Shown one piece after another: positions 52,030-60,121 of a DNA stretch of 64,000 nucleotides. This stretch comes from CAZXFA01 sp964640085. Lineage in GTDB: Bacteria; Actinomycetota; UBA4738; HRBIN12. How positions within the stretch are numbered: position 1 is the first letter of the stretch; each line of letters begins with the position of its first letter. The notes below the pieces were generated by a model. The model did not search any database. It saw only the letters and a program-made list of their open reading frames with translations, and was not told where the DNA came from. Made by a program: the position numbers and the translations under genes. The stretch lies in NCBI GenBank assembly GCA_964640085.1, contig CAZXFA010000003.1, positions 68,256 through 132,255 of the forward strand, read 5' to 3'.

Positions 52030-52527
52030 TCAGCCTCGACCGTCGGTCGCCGTATGTGTGTTCCCCGTTGGGCCCGTGTGTCGGTTCCCGTCCGTCAGGG
52101 TGCCGTCATCGGGGCCGGCCGTGTTGGTCGGACCCGTGTGTTGGGCTCCGTCCGTGAAGGTCCCGGTGTTGCCGGTCGGTCCCGTGTGACGATCACCGTC
52201 GGTCAACGAACCGGGATCACTTCGTCCGGTCGTCCCCGTTGCTCCGGTCGCGTCGCCCGTCGTGTCGTCGTCACCGACCCAAGCGTCGTCGTCACCGCCC
52301 TCGTCCTCGGCGTCGAAGCGCATCACCGCGGGATCGTCTGACCCTCCCCGGTCATCCCCGCCGGCACCCCATGCCGGGGCGAGCCGGAGGAATCCGAGAG
52401 CGGCGAGCGCAACAACGGCGACCGCCACGATCAGCCATGATGGCAGTCGGTACGTCTCCTCCTCGTGCACAGCCAGAGCACGCGCCACTCTGACGACCGG
52501 GCGAGAGACCTCGTCTTCCTGCTCCAT
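52030..52527 (-). CDS. Single-span membrane protein with Thr/Gly-rich repeat tail
   Basis: 165 residues: a short N-terminus (MEQEDEVSRPVVRVARALAV), one TM helix (WLIVAVAVVALAALGFL), an Asp-rich segment, then a tail of three imperfect repeats built on (S/T)(L/F)TDGxxHTGPT with GNTGT or NTAG spacers. With N-in topology the tail is outside the cell, where Thr could be glycosylated. Codons are normal for the genome. It is convergent with the protein-kinase gene. No family recognised. Confidence 0.7.
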   Translation of the reverse strand: MEQEDEVSRPVVRVARALAVHEEETYRLPSWLIVAVAVVALAALGFLRLAPAWGAGGDDRGGSDDPAVMRFDAEDEGGDDDAWVGDDDTTGDATGATGTTGRSDPGSLTDGDRHTGPTGNTGTFTDGAQHTGPTNTAGPDDGTLTDGNRHTGPTGNTHTATDGRG

Positions 52528-52815
52528 GTCGACCTCCTACCTCGGCGGCTCTCCCATCGGCCCTTCGTCCGTCTGCACGCTCTTCGGTATAGAAGGGAGG
52601 TGGGAAGGGCAAACCCAAGCGCGGGCTAATGGCAGGTTAAGGCTCCACTGAATCGCCTGAGTCGACGGGCCGTTCACGTCGAAGCCGAGGATCCTCTAGA
52701 CCCGGTCCCCCCTGCTTGTCCGGACGGAGATCGCTTCTGGAACGCCGACCATCATCACCCGCGCCCGGGGTTCACGGGATCGATGAGGTAGGCCCAAGGG
52801 ATGTTCCACCTGTAC
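52528..52815. other. Gap upstream of the repeat-tail gene, left of the island
   Basis: It contains the presumed promoter region of the repeat-tail gene and no open frame I can support. It abuts the truncated tRNA-Gly copy at 52816. Confidence 0.4.
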
Positions 52816-52853
52816 CTGGAGCGGACGACGGGACTCGAACCCGCGACCCCCAC
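52816..52853 (-). repeat. Truncated 3' end of tRNA-Gly (attachment-site copy)
   Basis: These 38 bases are identical to 60008-60045, the 3' part of the intact tRNA-Gly(GCC): one base beyond CCA, the TCCA tail, the 3' acceptor strand, the T-arm, the variable loop and part of the anticodon stem. Beyond this point (GCGGGAAC...) the match to the tRNA stops. It is a separated 3' fragment, as left by site-specific integration. Confidence 0.85.
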
Positions 52854-52884
52854 GCGGGAACTGTGATCCAGAGTGTGACCTGAC

Positions 52885-52990
52885 TCAGGCGTCGAGCGCC
52901 TCGCGCAGCGCCGCGATGAGCCGCAGCCGCACGAGGCCGTCGGGGGCGGACTTCAGCACCTGGTCCCGGCGTGATGCAGCGTTCTGAAGA
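52885..52990 (-). pseudogene. C-terminal gene remnant A (RLRLI motif)
   Basis: A minus-strand frame ending in TGA encodes RRDQVLKSAPDGLVRLRLI then AALREALDA. Upstream the coding character fades. A similar segment occurs in remnant B at 53600-53768, so these look like ends of two related genes. Family unknown. Confidence 0.35.
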
Positions 52991-53100
52991 GACCCTGGCG
53001 TCTCTATCCCATGAGGGACGAACGCGACATGATGTCTGTCGGTTCTGAGCTTGCGGCATCTGACCCTCCGTGGGATGGTCTCGAGCGGGAGGTGATCGTC

Positions 53101-53490
53101 GTGACGGACAACGTCGAGGCAACGAGGGCAGCGATCGAGGGCATGCAGCGGGGCGATATGGATGCGATGGCCACCGGGATCGCCGCGGATGCCGTCTGGC
53201 ACGTCGCCGGCAACAACCCGTTCGCGGGTGAGTTCTCAGGGCATGAGGCGATCATGCAGCGCTTCGCCGCGATGGCAGCGGCCAACACCGGTTTCACCAT
53301 CGATGAGATCCACGACGTGGTGGGCAACGACGATCATGTGGTGGCACTGGTGCGCCTAACGTTCAGGGGACCCGGCGGTGAGACGAGCCAGCCAACCGTG
53401 TGGGTCTTCCACGGCAGAGACGGGATCGCGACCGAGCTCTGGAACTTCTCGAGGGAGCAGGCGGAGATCGATCGCGTGTACTCCGGCTGA
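53101..53490 (+). CDS. SnoaL-like / NTF2-fold protein
   Basis: 129-residue protein: VEATRAAIEGMQRGDMDAMA, DAVWHVAGNNPFAGEFSGHE and VVALVRLTFRGPG match the SnoaL-like polyketide-cyclase/ketosteroid-isomerase fold. GTG at 53101 follows GGGAGGTGA at the right distance. It is the only intact gene in the left part of the island. Substrate unknown. Confidence 0.78.
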   Translation: MTDNVEATRAAIEGMQRGDMDAMATGIAADAVWHVAGNNPFAGEFSGHEAIMQRFAAMAAANTGFTIDEIHDVVGNDDHVVALVRLTFRGPGGETSQPTVWVFHGRDGIATELWNFSREQAEIDRVYSG

Positions 53491-53599
53491 TAGTCGACGA
53501 CCCGCCCCGTGGCGCGATGGCCAGTGGGCGAACCGGCGCAAGGCTCAGAGCTGATCGCCCATATCGCAGCCGAACGACACCGAACAACCGAGTCACAAG

Positions 53600-53768
53600 G
53601 GCTACCGAGCACTTCCCGCAGCGTCCGGATGAGCCGCAACCGAGTGAGGTCGTCCGGGTCGGTCTCCACGTGGGCGAGCCCCACGGCGAGCGTCCGTCCG
53701 CCGCGGTCGCTTGCGTGGAGTTGTCCGATCAGGGCGGCGCGCTCAGCCTCCGTATGCCCGTTCGCCCC
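53600..53768 (-). pseudogene. Gene remnant B (RLRLI motif)
   Basis: The minus-strand frame reads GHTEAERAALIGQLHASDRG then ETDPDDLTRLRLIRTLREVL, with genome-like codon bias, then runs into unrelated sequence. It is similar to remnant A. It starts directly after the TGA of the threonine-aldolase remnant. Confidence 0.35.
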
Positions 53769-53943
53769 TCAGGGCTCGGCGGCCTGCACCAGGATCTCGG
53801 CCGCGCGCGCGGCGTCGTCCGTCGAGACGTCCAGGTGGGTGACGGCACGGACGGTTCGCGGACCGAACGAGAAGACCAGGACGCCGCGATCGTCGGCTCG
53901 CTCGACGACGGTGGGGGCGTCGCGGCATCTACCTGGGCCATGC
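53769..53943 (-). pseudogene. Threonine aldolase C-terminal remnant
   Basis: The frame contains RDAPTVVERADDRGVLVFSF and TVRAVTHLDVSTDDAARAAE before a TGA at 53769-53771. RAVTHLDVS is characteristic of the C-terminus of low-specificity L-threonine aldolases. A frame change near MAQVD at the 5' side and the absence of the PLP domain show that this is a broken gene end. Confidence 0.5.
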
Positions 53944-53947
53944 GACG

Positions 53948-54236
53948 TTGATGTTCGGGCGAGCCGACCGCATCAGCCGCATCTTCGAGAAGATCGTTGC
54001 GGGCCTCTACTTCCACGAATACGGGGACCGACTCGACGTGTCCGATCTCACTGTTCACCAGGTGCTCGAGCGACTTCCCGACGATACGCACGAGCTCATA
54101 CGGACGAAGGTGCCTCTCCGCCAGGTCGGCATGTGAAGCTCCGGTTCGGGAGGACGGAAGACGCACCTGAGGCAGCCGTGGGCGCGTTCTCCTTCTTTGA
54201 CAATCGCGTCGGATTCCTGACGTTTGCGATGCCCAA
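53948..54236 (+). pseudogene. Remnant of an unrecognised protein, two frames
   Basis: The first frame (TTG/ATG at 53948/53951 to TGA at 54134-54136) encodes RISRIFEKIVAGLYFHEYGD then VSDLTVHQVL. A second frame from GTG 54133 continues MKLRFGRTEDAPEAAVGAFS then FFDNRVGFLTFAMPNEQ. The pieces read as one protein split at the TGA/GTG junction. I recall similar EKIVRGLYYHE segments in uncharacterised proteins but cannot name the family. Confidence 0.35.
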
Positions 54237-54291
54237 CGAACAGCCGCCGCCGCCCGGTGATCGCTCGTCATGGCGACCGCCGCGGACCAGA

Positions 54292-55527
54292 TCACCGGGA
54301 CGAGGCATGCTCCGTCAGCCGGACGATCCGTACCAGTGGCTCGGGTACGTCCGCGCGGTCGAGCGCGCGGAACCGGTCCCACGCGCGCTCGGGCTTGTGT
54401 CGGCGACCGTGCAGGCTGGCAACCCCTTCGAAGTCCGGTGCGAGCTCCACGTGCCGATCCGGCCCAGCGACGGTCGCGATCGTGTGGTTGAGCGCACGCT
54501 CCTCGGCACTCGGCTTCCGGCCAGGTGGCGCATCGCGGTCGTGCACGGCCACGAACGGCACGCCGGCCGCCCGGCATACCTGCGCCACCAGCAGCACGTT
54601 GGGCTTCCCCCCGCAGGAGACGATCGAGATGCCCTCCCGGTCGATGTCATGGCCCATGGCCCGGAACACGTAGGGCAGGGACAGCTTCTCCGTCCGCCCC
54701 TCCACCAGGACCGCCACCCTGGACAGGAACAGCTCGCTCCGCTCTGCGTCGAACTCGCTCATCGCCCGGAACTCCTCGTCCTCGGGGAGGCGCTCGGGCT
54801 GGACCACCGTGGTTCCCATCTGCGCGTGACGCCTGACGAACACGAGCTCCTCGAGCCGGGCGACGTTCAGGAACGCGGGCGCGTGCGTCGAGTAGATGAC
54901 CTGGTTCCCTGCGGCCGACAGGTCGAGGAGCAGCCGGTACAGGTAGCGCTGCGCGTGGGGTCGGAGGTAGAGCTCCGGCTCCTCGACCAGGATGACGAGC
55001 CCGGTGAGCCCCGCCGAGCGGTACGACTCGACGCTTCGGACCAGGGCCTGGGCGCCGGTGGTCGAGGACCGGTCTCGATCGCCCGTGACGGGAACGTCCT
55101 CGAGTTCTTTGATGGCGCGGATGAGGAGCTCCCCCGCGTCCCGGGCCTCGACGTGGGCGTGCTCCCCGACCGCCACGAGCGACCCGGATCGGAGCGACGC
55201 GGGGAGGAAGAACACGGTGGGGGAACGAACCACCGGCGTCTGCGACCCATCGCCGGGAGCCGCATCCAACACGAGGGCGGTTCCGTCGGACATCTCGGCC
55301 TCGATCCGCACGCGTCCCTCCTCGGAGGGAAGATCGCTCCGGATGAGCGGGGCCGAGCGGGGATCGAGGACGGCCCGCACGGCCGCGATGAGGTTGGACT
55401 TGCCGGCCCTGGCCTCTCCCACCAGCGCGGCCACGGGACCTGGGCGCAGGGTGAGATCGCGGATCGAGCGGAAGCCGCGGACCCGGAGACTCGAGACGAT
55501 CGGCCGTGGTCGCTCGGGGCGACTCAC
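54292..55527 (-). CDS. OLD-like AAA ATPase with TOPRIM nuclease domain
   Basis: 411-residue protein. The N-terminal SMC/OLD-like ATPase has VSSLRVRGFRSIRDLTLRPG, Walker A GEARAGKSN (37-45), Walker B LVILVEEPELYLRP (177-190) and STHAPAF (213-219). The C-terminal TOPRIM domain has VAVLVEGRTEK (Glu276), SCGGKPNV and VAVHDRDA (Asp330, Asp332), the acidic set of OLD nucleases. The linker between Walker A and B is short with no coiled coil. The GTG start overlaps the methyltransferase stop (GTGA). OLD nucleases occur in several phage-defence systems; here no UvrD-like or other known partner is present. Confidence 0.88.
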   Translation of the reverse strand: MSRPERPRPIVSSLRVRGFRSIRDLTLRPGPVAALVGEARAGKSNLIAAVRAVLDPRSAPLIRSDLPSEEGRVRIEAEMSDGTALVLDAAPGDGSQTPVVRSPTVFFLPASLRSGSLVAVGEHAHVEARDAGELLIRAIKELEDVPVTGDRDRSSTTGAQALVRSVESYRSAGLTGLVILVEEPELYLRPHAQRYLYRLLLDLSAAGNQVIYSTHAPAFLNVARLEELVFVRRHAQMGTTVVQPERLPEDEEFRAMSEFDAERSELFLSRVAVLVEGRTEKLSLPYVFRAMGHDIDREGISIVSCGGKPNVLLVAQVCRAAGVPFVAVHDRDAPPGRKPSAEERALNHTIATVAGPDRHVELAPDFEGVASLHGRRHKPERAWDRFRALDRADVPEPLVRIVRLTEHASSR

Positions 55528-56276
55528 GGCGTGGCTCTGACCACGGCGACAGGCAGTCTCAGGAGACGACGCCGGATCTCGCGGTCGGGATGCAGGCCCG
55601 CCTTCTCCACCAGCGCCCGGAGGGGGATGGGCCGACAATCGACGACGCGAGGGAAGCGCGAATGACCCCAGAGGTACACGCGCGTGATGAGCCCTGGTTG
55701 CCTGCTGGACGCGAGCGATACCACCACGATCCGACCTCCTCCGGGGCGAAGGACCCTGCGGCACTCCCGGAGCACCAGCGGGATGTCGGTCGTGCTGAAC
55801 AGCTCCAGACAGAAGCTCGTGAAGATCGCGTCGAAGGACCGGTCGGCGAACGGCAGGGCGATCGCATCCCCGACACGGAGATCCGTCCGATCGGCCAGGC
55901 CGGCGCGGGACAGGCGCCGCTGCGCCACCCGGCGCATCCCCTCCGAGATGTCGAGGCCGGTCACCCGGCCGTCGGGTCCCACGGCCCGGGCCAGCGCGAC
56001 CAGGCACCGACCGGTCCCGTGCCCGATCTCCAGCACCCGCTCTCCCGGTCGGCCCGCGAGGAGCCGCAGGCCGAGGTCCTGGTACGGGCGCTCGAAGGGG
56101 CCCTCGGTGAGGTCGTAGATCCTGCTCAGCCGGTCGTACGTGCGAGCGGCGTCGGCGCGAGGGCGGTGAACGTCGGGCACACCCATCGATCCGTCCGCTC
56201 CCGACGCGGCCGGCCCGTGCCCGATCGACGGAGCCATCCGAGCGGACCGGCCCGCGCGTTCGCCCTTGGAGCTCAT
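55524..56276 (-). CDS. SAM-dependent methyltransferase in the island operon
   Basis: 250-residue class I methyltransferase (UbiE/MenG-like core): RTYDRLSRIYDLTEGPFERP, motif I VLEIGHGTGRCLVALARAV then VTGLDISEGM, motif II-III DAIALPFADRSFDAIFTSFC and LRPGGGRIVVVSL. The first 40 residues are disordered and Gly/Ala-rich. It overlaps the ATPase upstream (ATGA) and the OLD-like gene downstream (GTGA). The sequence favours a lipid or small-molecule substrate; no DNA-methylase NPPY/DPPY motif is seen. Confidence 0.85.
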   Translation of the reverse strand: MSSKGERAGRSARMAPSIGHGPAASGADGSMGVPDVHRPRADAARTYDRLSRIYDLTEGPFERPYQDLGLRLLAGRPGERVLEIGHGTGRCLVALARAVGPDGRVTGLDISEGMRRVAQRRLSRAGLADRTDLRVGDAIALPFADRSFDAIFTSFCLELFSTTDIPLVLRECRRVLRPGGGRIVVVSLASSRQPGLITRVYLWGHSRFPRVVDCRPIPLRALVEKAGLHPDREIRRRLLRLPVAVVRATP

Positions 56277-58708
56277 CGGCCGGCCAGCTCCGCGGCCGCG
56301 ATGCCCCGGCGTTCGAGGATGCGGTACGTGGTGACCTTGACCTCGTCCAGCAGAACGAACCAGACGACGGCCCAGCCCCACGCCAGACCCGCGAGCCCCC
56401 ACCCGATCGGCTCCATCAGGAGCCCGGAGACGGCGATGAGGGTCGCCAGGAGCTGGGTCCCGAGTACCGCCGCCAGCAAGACCCAGGATGGCCGGTAGCT
56501 CCAGAACCGACCGTGGGTACGGGCCACGAACACGGTGAGGTGACCTGCCACCGAGAGCTTCAGGTACAGCATCGTCTGGACCTTCGCGTCGGCGAGGCCG
56601 AGCGGTCCGTGGGCGATCCACAGGATCCCGAAGGACGAGACCAGTCCCGCGAGTCCGAGCGCGGTCGCGATGGCGAGGACTTCCTTCAGGTCCCAGCGCA
56701 CCGGAAGGGAGGAGCCGCGCACGCGGTCGGAAGCGATGGACAGGATGGCCCCGTCGTTCAGGATCGCGAGGAGCACGACCTGGATCGGGGTGACCGGGAA
56801 CACGTTGAACGCGAGGATGGCCGCGGTCACGAAGAACACCACCCGGATCGTCTCCGTGATCCGGTAGATCGCGTAGTTCTTCATCCGCTGGAACACCTCG
56901 CGGGCCCGGTGGATGGCCTCGATGATCGTGGACAGACCCGGGGACAGGAGCACGATGTCGGCCGCCGCACGGGCGGCGTCGGTGGCGCCAGACACGGCGA
57001 TCCCCGCGTCCGCGCGCTCCAGGGCGGGGACATCGTTCACACCGTCGCCGGTCATGGCCACGATGTGTCCGAGGTCCTGGAGCTCTTCGACGATCCGGTA
57101 CTTGTCCTCCGGGACGACCTGCGCGAAGCCGTCGGCCTGCGCGACGCCCTCGGCCGTGGTTCCCCCCTCCGCGTGCAGGACATCGGCGTCGAGGATGTCG
57201 GTGCCCATACCCACCATGCCCGCGACCTCGCGGGCGATCTCCGCCCGGTCCCCGGTGACCATCTTGACCCCGACACCCAGCCGCTCGGCCTGCTCGAGCG
57301 TCTCCCTCGAATCGTCCCGCGGCGGGTCCTGGAGACCGACCAGGCCCGTCGCCTCCCAGCTCTCGCCGTCAGCCCGAGCTACCGCGAGCGCCCGATATCC
57401 CTTCTTCGCGAAGGCGCTCGTCACGCGGGCGAGCCGATCGGACACATCACCGGGCGCGCCGGTCAGGTCCAGGATGGCCTGGACGGCCCCCTTGGCCGCT
57501 CGGAACTCGGCGCCATCGGGACCCCGGATCCGCGACTCGGCCCGCTTGCGGGTGGGGTCGAACGGCTCGAGGTCGAGGATCTCGAAGCGGTGGAGGCGCT
57601 CGCCATCGACCCGCCGCAGGATGGCCTGGTCGATCGGATCGCCGCTCCCGGGCTCGACCGTGAGCGCCGCATGGAACAGGATCTCTTCCTCGACCATCCC
57701 CTCGTTCAGCGCGACCACCTCGGCCACCGCCAGCTCGTTCCTGGTGATGGTCCCGGTCTTGTCCGCGCACAGGGTGTCGACCCCGGCCATCTCCTCCACG
57801 GCCGGCAGGTGGCTGACGATGGCCTCCCGCCTGGCCAGGTACCTCGCTCCGACGGCCATCGTCACCGACAGCACCGCCGGCAGGGCGACGGGGACGGAGG
57901 CGATCGTCACCACGAGCGCGAACTCCAGGGTGGTCGTCACGCTCGCCCCCCGCATGAGCGAGGCGGCGACGATGATGGCGACGAGCGCCAGCGCCACCGC
58001 GATCAGGTACTTGCCGATCGAGATGATGGCCTGCTGGAAATGGCTCGGGGGCGGCTGCATGCCGGCCAACTCGGCGGTGCGGCCGAACAGCGTCCGAGGG
58101 CCCGTGGCCAGCACCCTGGCGACCGGCCCGCCCCGCACCAGGACGGATCCCGAGTAGATCTCATCACCACGCTGCTTGTCCAGGGGCAGCGACTCCCCGG
58201 TGAGCGCCGACTCGTCGGCCTCGGACCGACCTTCCACGATCAGGCCGTCGGCCGGGATCACGTCGCCGCGCTCCACCGCGATGAGGTCCCCGGGGACGAG
58301 CGCCGCCGCGGGAACGGACGTCCACGCACCATCACGCTTCACCCTGGCATGCTTGGCGAGCCGTCCCTTCAGGGCCTCGATCGCCCCCGTGGCTTGGTGC
58401 TCTTCCCAGAACCCGACGCCGCCGTTGAGCACCAGCAGAGAGAGGATGATGGCGAAGTCGGCCCACCGCTTCGTGACCGCCGTGAGGATCAGGGCCGCCT
58501 CGATCATCCAGGAGATCGGCCCCCAGAAGTGGGAGCCGATCTCCAGGAGCAGGCTCTGCCGTTCCTCCTGGATGCTGTTGGGGCCGTAACGCTCTCGGCG
58601 AGCGACGGCCTCCCCCCTGCTCAACCCCTCGTCGGGGGCAAGCGTCTCGTCGGCCTCCCGATCCTCGTCGGTGCGGACATCGGAGATGCGCGACCGATCC
58701 GTCCTCAC
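56273..58708 (-). CDS. P3A-type (plasma-membrane H+) P-type ATPase
   Basis: 811-residue ion pump. TGES lies at 170-173, the TM4 motif IASVPVALPAVLSVTMAVGA matches proton pumps of the PMA/AHA group, the phosphorylated Asp316 lies in CADKTGTITRNEL (Ile for the usual Leu), and TGDGVNDVPALERADAGIA is present. TM6 has ILNDGAILSIASDRV, as in AHA-type H+-ATPases. It lacks the Cys-Pro-Cys of copper pumps and the long regulatory C-terminus of plant/fungal enzymes. It is the first gene of the operon and probably exports protons at ATP cost. Its neighbours in this operon are unusual. Confidence 0.93.
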   Translation of the reverse strand: MRTDRSRISDVRTDEDREADETLAPDEGLSRGEAVARRERYGPNSIQEERQSLLLEIGSHFWGPISWMIEAALILTAVTKRWADFAIILSLLVLNGGVGFWEEHQATGAIEALKGRLAKHARVKRDGAWTSVPAAALVPGDLIAVERGDVIPADGLIVEGRSEADESALTGESLPLDKQRGDEIYSGSVLVRGGPVARVLATGPRTLFGRTAELAGMQPPPSHFQQAIISIGKYLIAVALALVAIIVAASLMRGASVTTTLEFALVVTIASVPVALPAVLSVTMAVGARYLARREAIVSHLPAVEEMAGVDTLCADKTGTITRNELAVAEVVALNEGMVEEEILFHAALTVEPGSGDPIDQAILRRVDGERLHRFEILDLEPFDPTRKRAESRIRGPDGAEFRAAKGAVQAILDLTGAPGDVSDRLARVTSAFAKKGYRALAVARADGESWEATGLVGLQDPPRDDSRETLEQAERLGVGVKMVTGDRAEIAREVAGMVGMGTDILDADVLHAEGGTTAEGVAQADGFAQVVPEDKYRIVEELQDLGHIVAMTGDGVNDVPALERADAGIAVSGATDAARAAADIVLLSPGLSTIIEAIHRAREVFQRMKNYAIYRITETIRVVFFVTAAILAFNVFPVTPIQVVLLAILNDGAILSIASDRVRGSSLPVRWDLKEVLAIATALGLAGLVSSFGILWIAHGPLGLADAKVQTMLYLKLSVAGHLTVFVARTHGRFWSYRPSWVLLAAVLGTQLLATLIAVSGLLMEPIGWGLAGLAWGWAVVWFVLLDEVKVTTYRILERRGIAAAELAGR

Positions 58709-58938
58709 GGAGGTATCGTCAGGACGACCGTCCTGATCGACGGCTCGGCCGCCGTCTCCCGGCGCGCGCCCGTGCCCGGAGCCCCGAGGTTGACTCGCCC
58801 CCTGTGCCGTGATGATTGCCCCAGCTTCGAACGGGGTAGCCTGCGCTGACCATCAAGCGTACCGTGCGATGCCGGGGTCGGCGGTTCGGCGTTCGACGGC
58901 CCGGGTCCTCGCACCGGAGTCCGCGGAGGACCCACCGG
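58709..58938. other. Upstream region of the island operon
   Basis: 230 bases without a supported gene; it should contain the promoter of the ATPase-methyltransferase-OLD operon. I see no clear -35/-10 pair or operator. Confidence 0.35.
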
Positions 58939-59280
58939 TCAGCTCGTCTCCAGACGGCTCCAGCGCCTCCTCCCCCTCGAGCCGGCGCCACCGCCGTCGA
59001 GCAGGACACCCACCCCAGGACGAAGCCGAAGCTCCCGCTCGTCGAAGGGTCGACCGGCCTCGCGGGCGGCTGCCGATGCACCGGCACGAGCCCACATGGA
59101 AGGACGCCCGGACACATCGAAGGACGCCCAGCCCTCCGCTGCGCCGGCGAGCTTCTGCTGGCGCTCTCGATCCTCGGCGACACGCCGGCTGAGCTCCTCG
59201 CGGTAGTCGGCCTCGACCGTGGCGCGGCGCCGGGCCTCTCGGTCGTTGCGCCATGCGTCGTGCTCGAACATCAGCTCCAT
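58939..59280 (-). CDS. Hypothetical coiled-coil ORF in the island
   Basis: 113-residue frame starting MELMFEHDAWRNDREARRRA. Residues 1-48 are strongly charged with heptad-like spacing (probable coiled coil); the rest is Gly/Arg-rich and less convincing. It follows the CD-NTase remnant in the same frame and might be its altered C-terminus or an independent small gene. No family recognised. Confidence 0.35.
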   Translation of the reverse strand: MELMFEHDAWRNDREARRRATVEADYREELSRRVAEDRERQQKLAGAAEGWASFDVSGRPSMWARAGASAAAREAGRPFDERELRLRPGVGVLLDGGGAGSRGRRRWSRLETS

Positions 59281-59395
59281 CCGCCGATCGGCTTCGCGGT
59301 GGGCGAGGCGGCGATGGTTCCGCGATCCGCCTGGAGTGGCTCCGGCACACGGGGGCGAGCCTTGCCTACGCCGCGACCGGCGACCTGAAAGCCGG

Positions 59396-59764
59396 TCCTG
59401 GGAAAACAGGCGGACGGCTTGGCCACGCGTACCGATCTGAGCCAGCTGCGTCTTCGGGTCGAGCGCATTCCGGATCCGGTTGATGAACGCATGGGAGTCG
59501 TGTCGGTACTTCTCGAAGATGTTCGCTTTGTTGGTGAACTCGGCGAGCACATCCACGTCGTGGATCGGCCGGATGTCCGTGCCACGTCCCGCCGATCCAA
59601 CGAGCCGGACGCGGTCGACAGGCCATGTCGTGGTCGGGGCCGAAGAACTTCCTGAGGTAATCGTTCGCCTGGTTGGCCCGCCCCTGGACACGCTGCCTCT
59701 GCGCCGCTGTCGGCACGATCCTCTCGTGGAACTCGTTGAAGGCGTTCGCAGTTGTTGTGGCCAT
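59396..59764 (-). pseudogene. Frameshifted CD-NTase (SMODS nucleotidyltransferase) remnant
   Basis: The first frame starts MATTTANAFNEFHERIVPTA and runs to NDYLRKFFGPDHDMA. After an apparent one-base insertion near 59625 the product resumes in the next frame as VDRVRLVGSAGRGTDIRPIH then DVDVLAEF. GS...RGT.IRP..DVDV is the active-site signature of CD-NTases (cGAS/DncV-like). It continues to RGQAVRLFSQD and then loses similarity before the later VDVVPA block. CD-NTases make cyclic nucleotides in CBASS defence; this copy looks dead. Confidence 0.65.
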
Positions 59765-59770
59765 CCCGGT

Positions 59771-60007
59771 GCTCCTGGTCGGCTCCCGTCGACCAGTTCA
59801 GAGGGTACGCCTCGCCTCCGACACCACCTCGGGATGTGATCGAGTGCGGCTGCCGGGCCTCGCGCCGACGCGAGATGACCGTCTCCGGCGTAGGCGTCCT
59901 CATGACGAGTCGTGTACGAGACGGGACCCCGACGGGACCCCTGGCACTCTCAGCGCCTCCGAGCAAGAAGAAGGGCCGGCTCACACCGGCCCTGAGCTGG
60001 GGTTTCT
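59771..60007. other. Gap between CD-NTase remnant and tRNA-Gly
   Basis: No gene. It contains the terminator-like hairpin downstream of tRNA-Gly and the presumed promoter region of the CD-NTase remnant. It is the right end of the island. Confidence 0.45.
59965..59993 (-). terminator. Rho-independent terminator after tRNA-Gly
   Basis: On the minus strand AGGGCCGG-TGTGAG-CCGGCCCT is followed by TCTTCTT: an 8-bp GC-rich stem and a T-rich tract, 16 bases past the encoded CCA. It lies inside the putative island, so the element would supply the tRNA's terminator. Confidence 0.75.
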
Positions 60008-60084
<77 letters not shown>

Positions 60085-60121
60085 GTGTGCCCTTCGAGTC
60101 TAGGGGTCCCGCTCCTGGGCT

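Larger units (their letters stand above)
52816..53853. other. Left flank of the island: composite of gene ends
   Basis: From the truncated tRNA copy inward the sequence is a patchwork of short coding remnants on both strands around one apparently intact SnoaL-like gene. Each piece is described separately. Confidence 0.4.

Noticed and set aside
52030..52250. Repeated sequence that could suggest a CRISPR array or minisatellite
   Set aside because: The repeats are short, imperfect, contiguous and in frame, and encode the TDGxxHTGPT units of the membrane protein. There are no unique spacers.
54292..55527. Gabija (GajAB) or PARIS identity for the OLD-like gene
   Set aside because: No UvrD-like helicase (GajB) or AriB-type partner is adjacent, and the gene partners here are a methyltransferase and an ion pump.
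56273..58708. Copper, potassium or magnesium ATPase
   Set aside because: It lacks the Cys-Pro-Cys motif and heavy-metal-binding domains. TM4 and TM6 sequences match the P3A proton-pump group.
56513..58849. A 778-codon plus-strand frame opposite the P-type ATPase
   Set aside because: It is the antisense of a well-conserved pump, rich in Arg/His/Gly, with no recognisable motif.
58939..59764. Intact CBASS operon
   Set aside because: The nucleotidyltransferase is frameshifted and truncated, and no recognisable effector (phospholipase, TM or nuclease with sensor domain) follows it.
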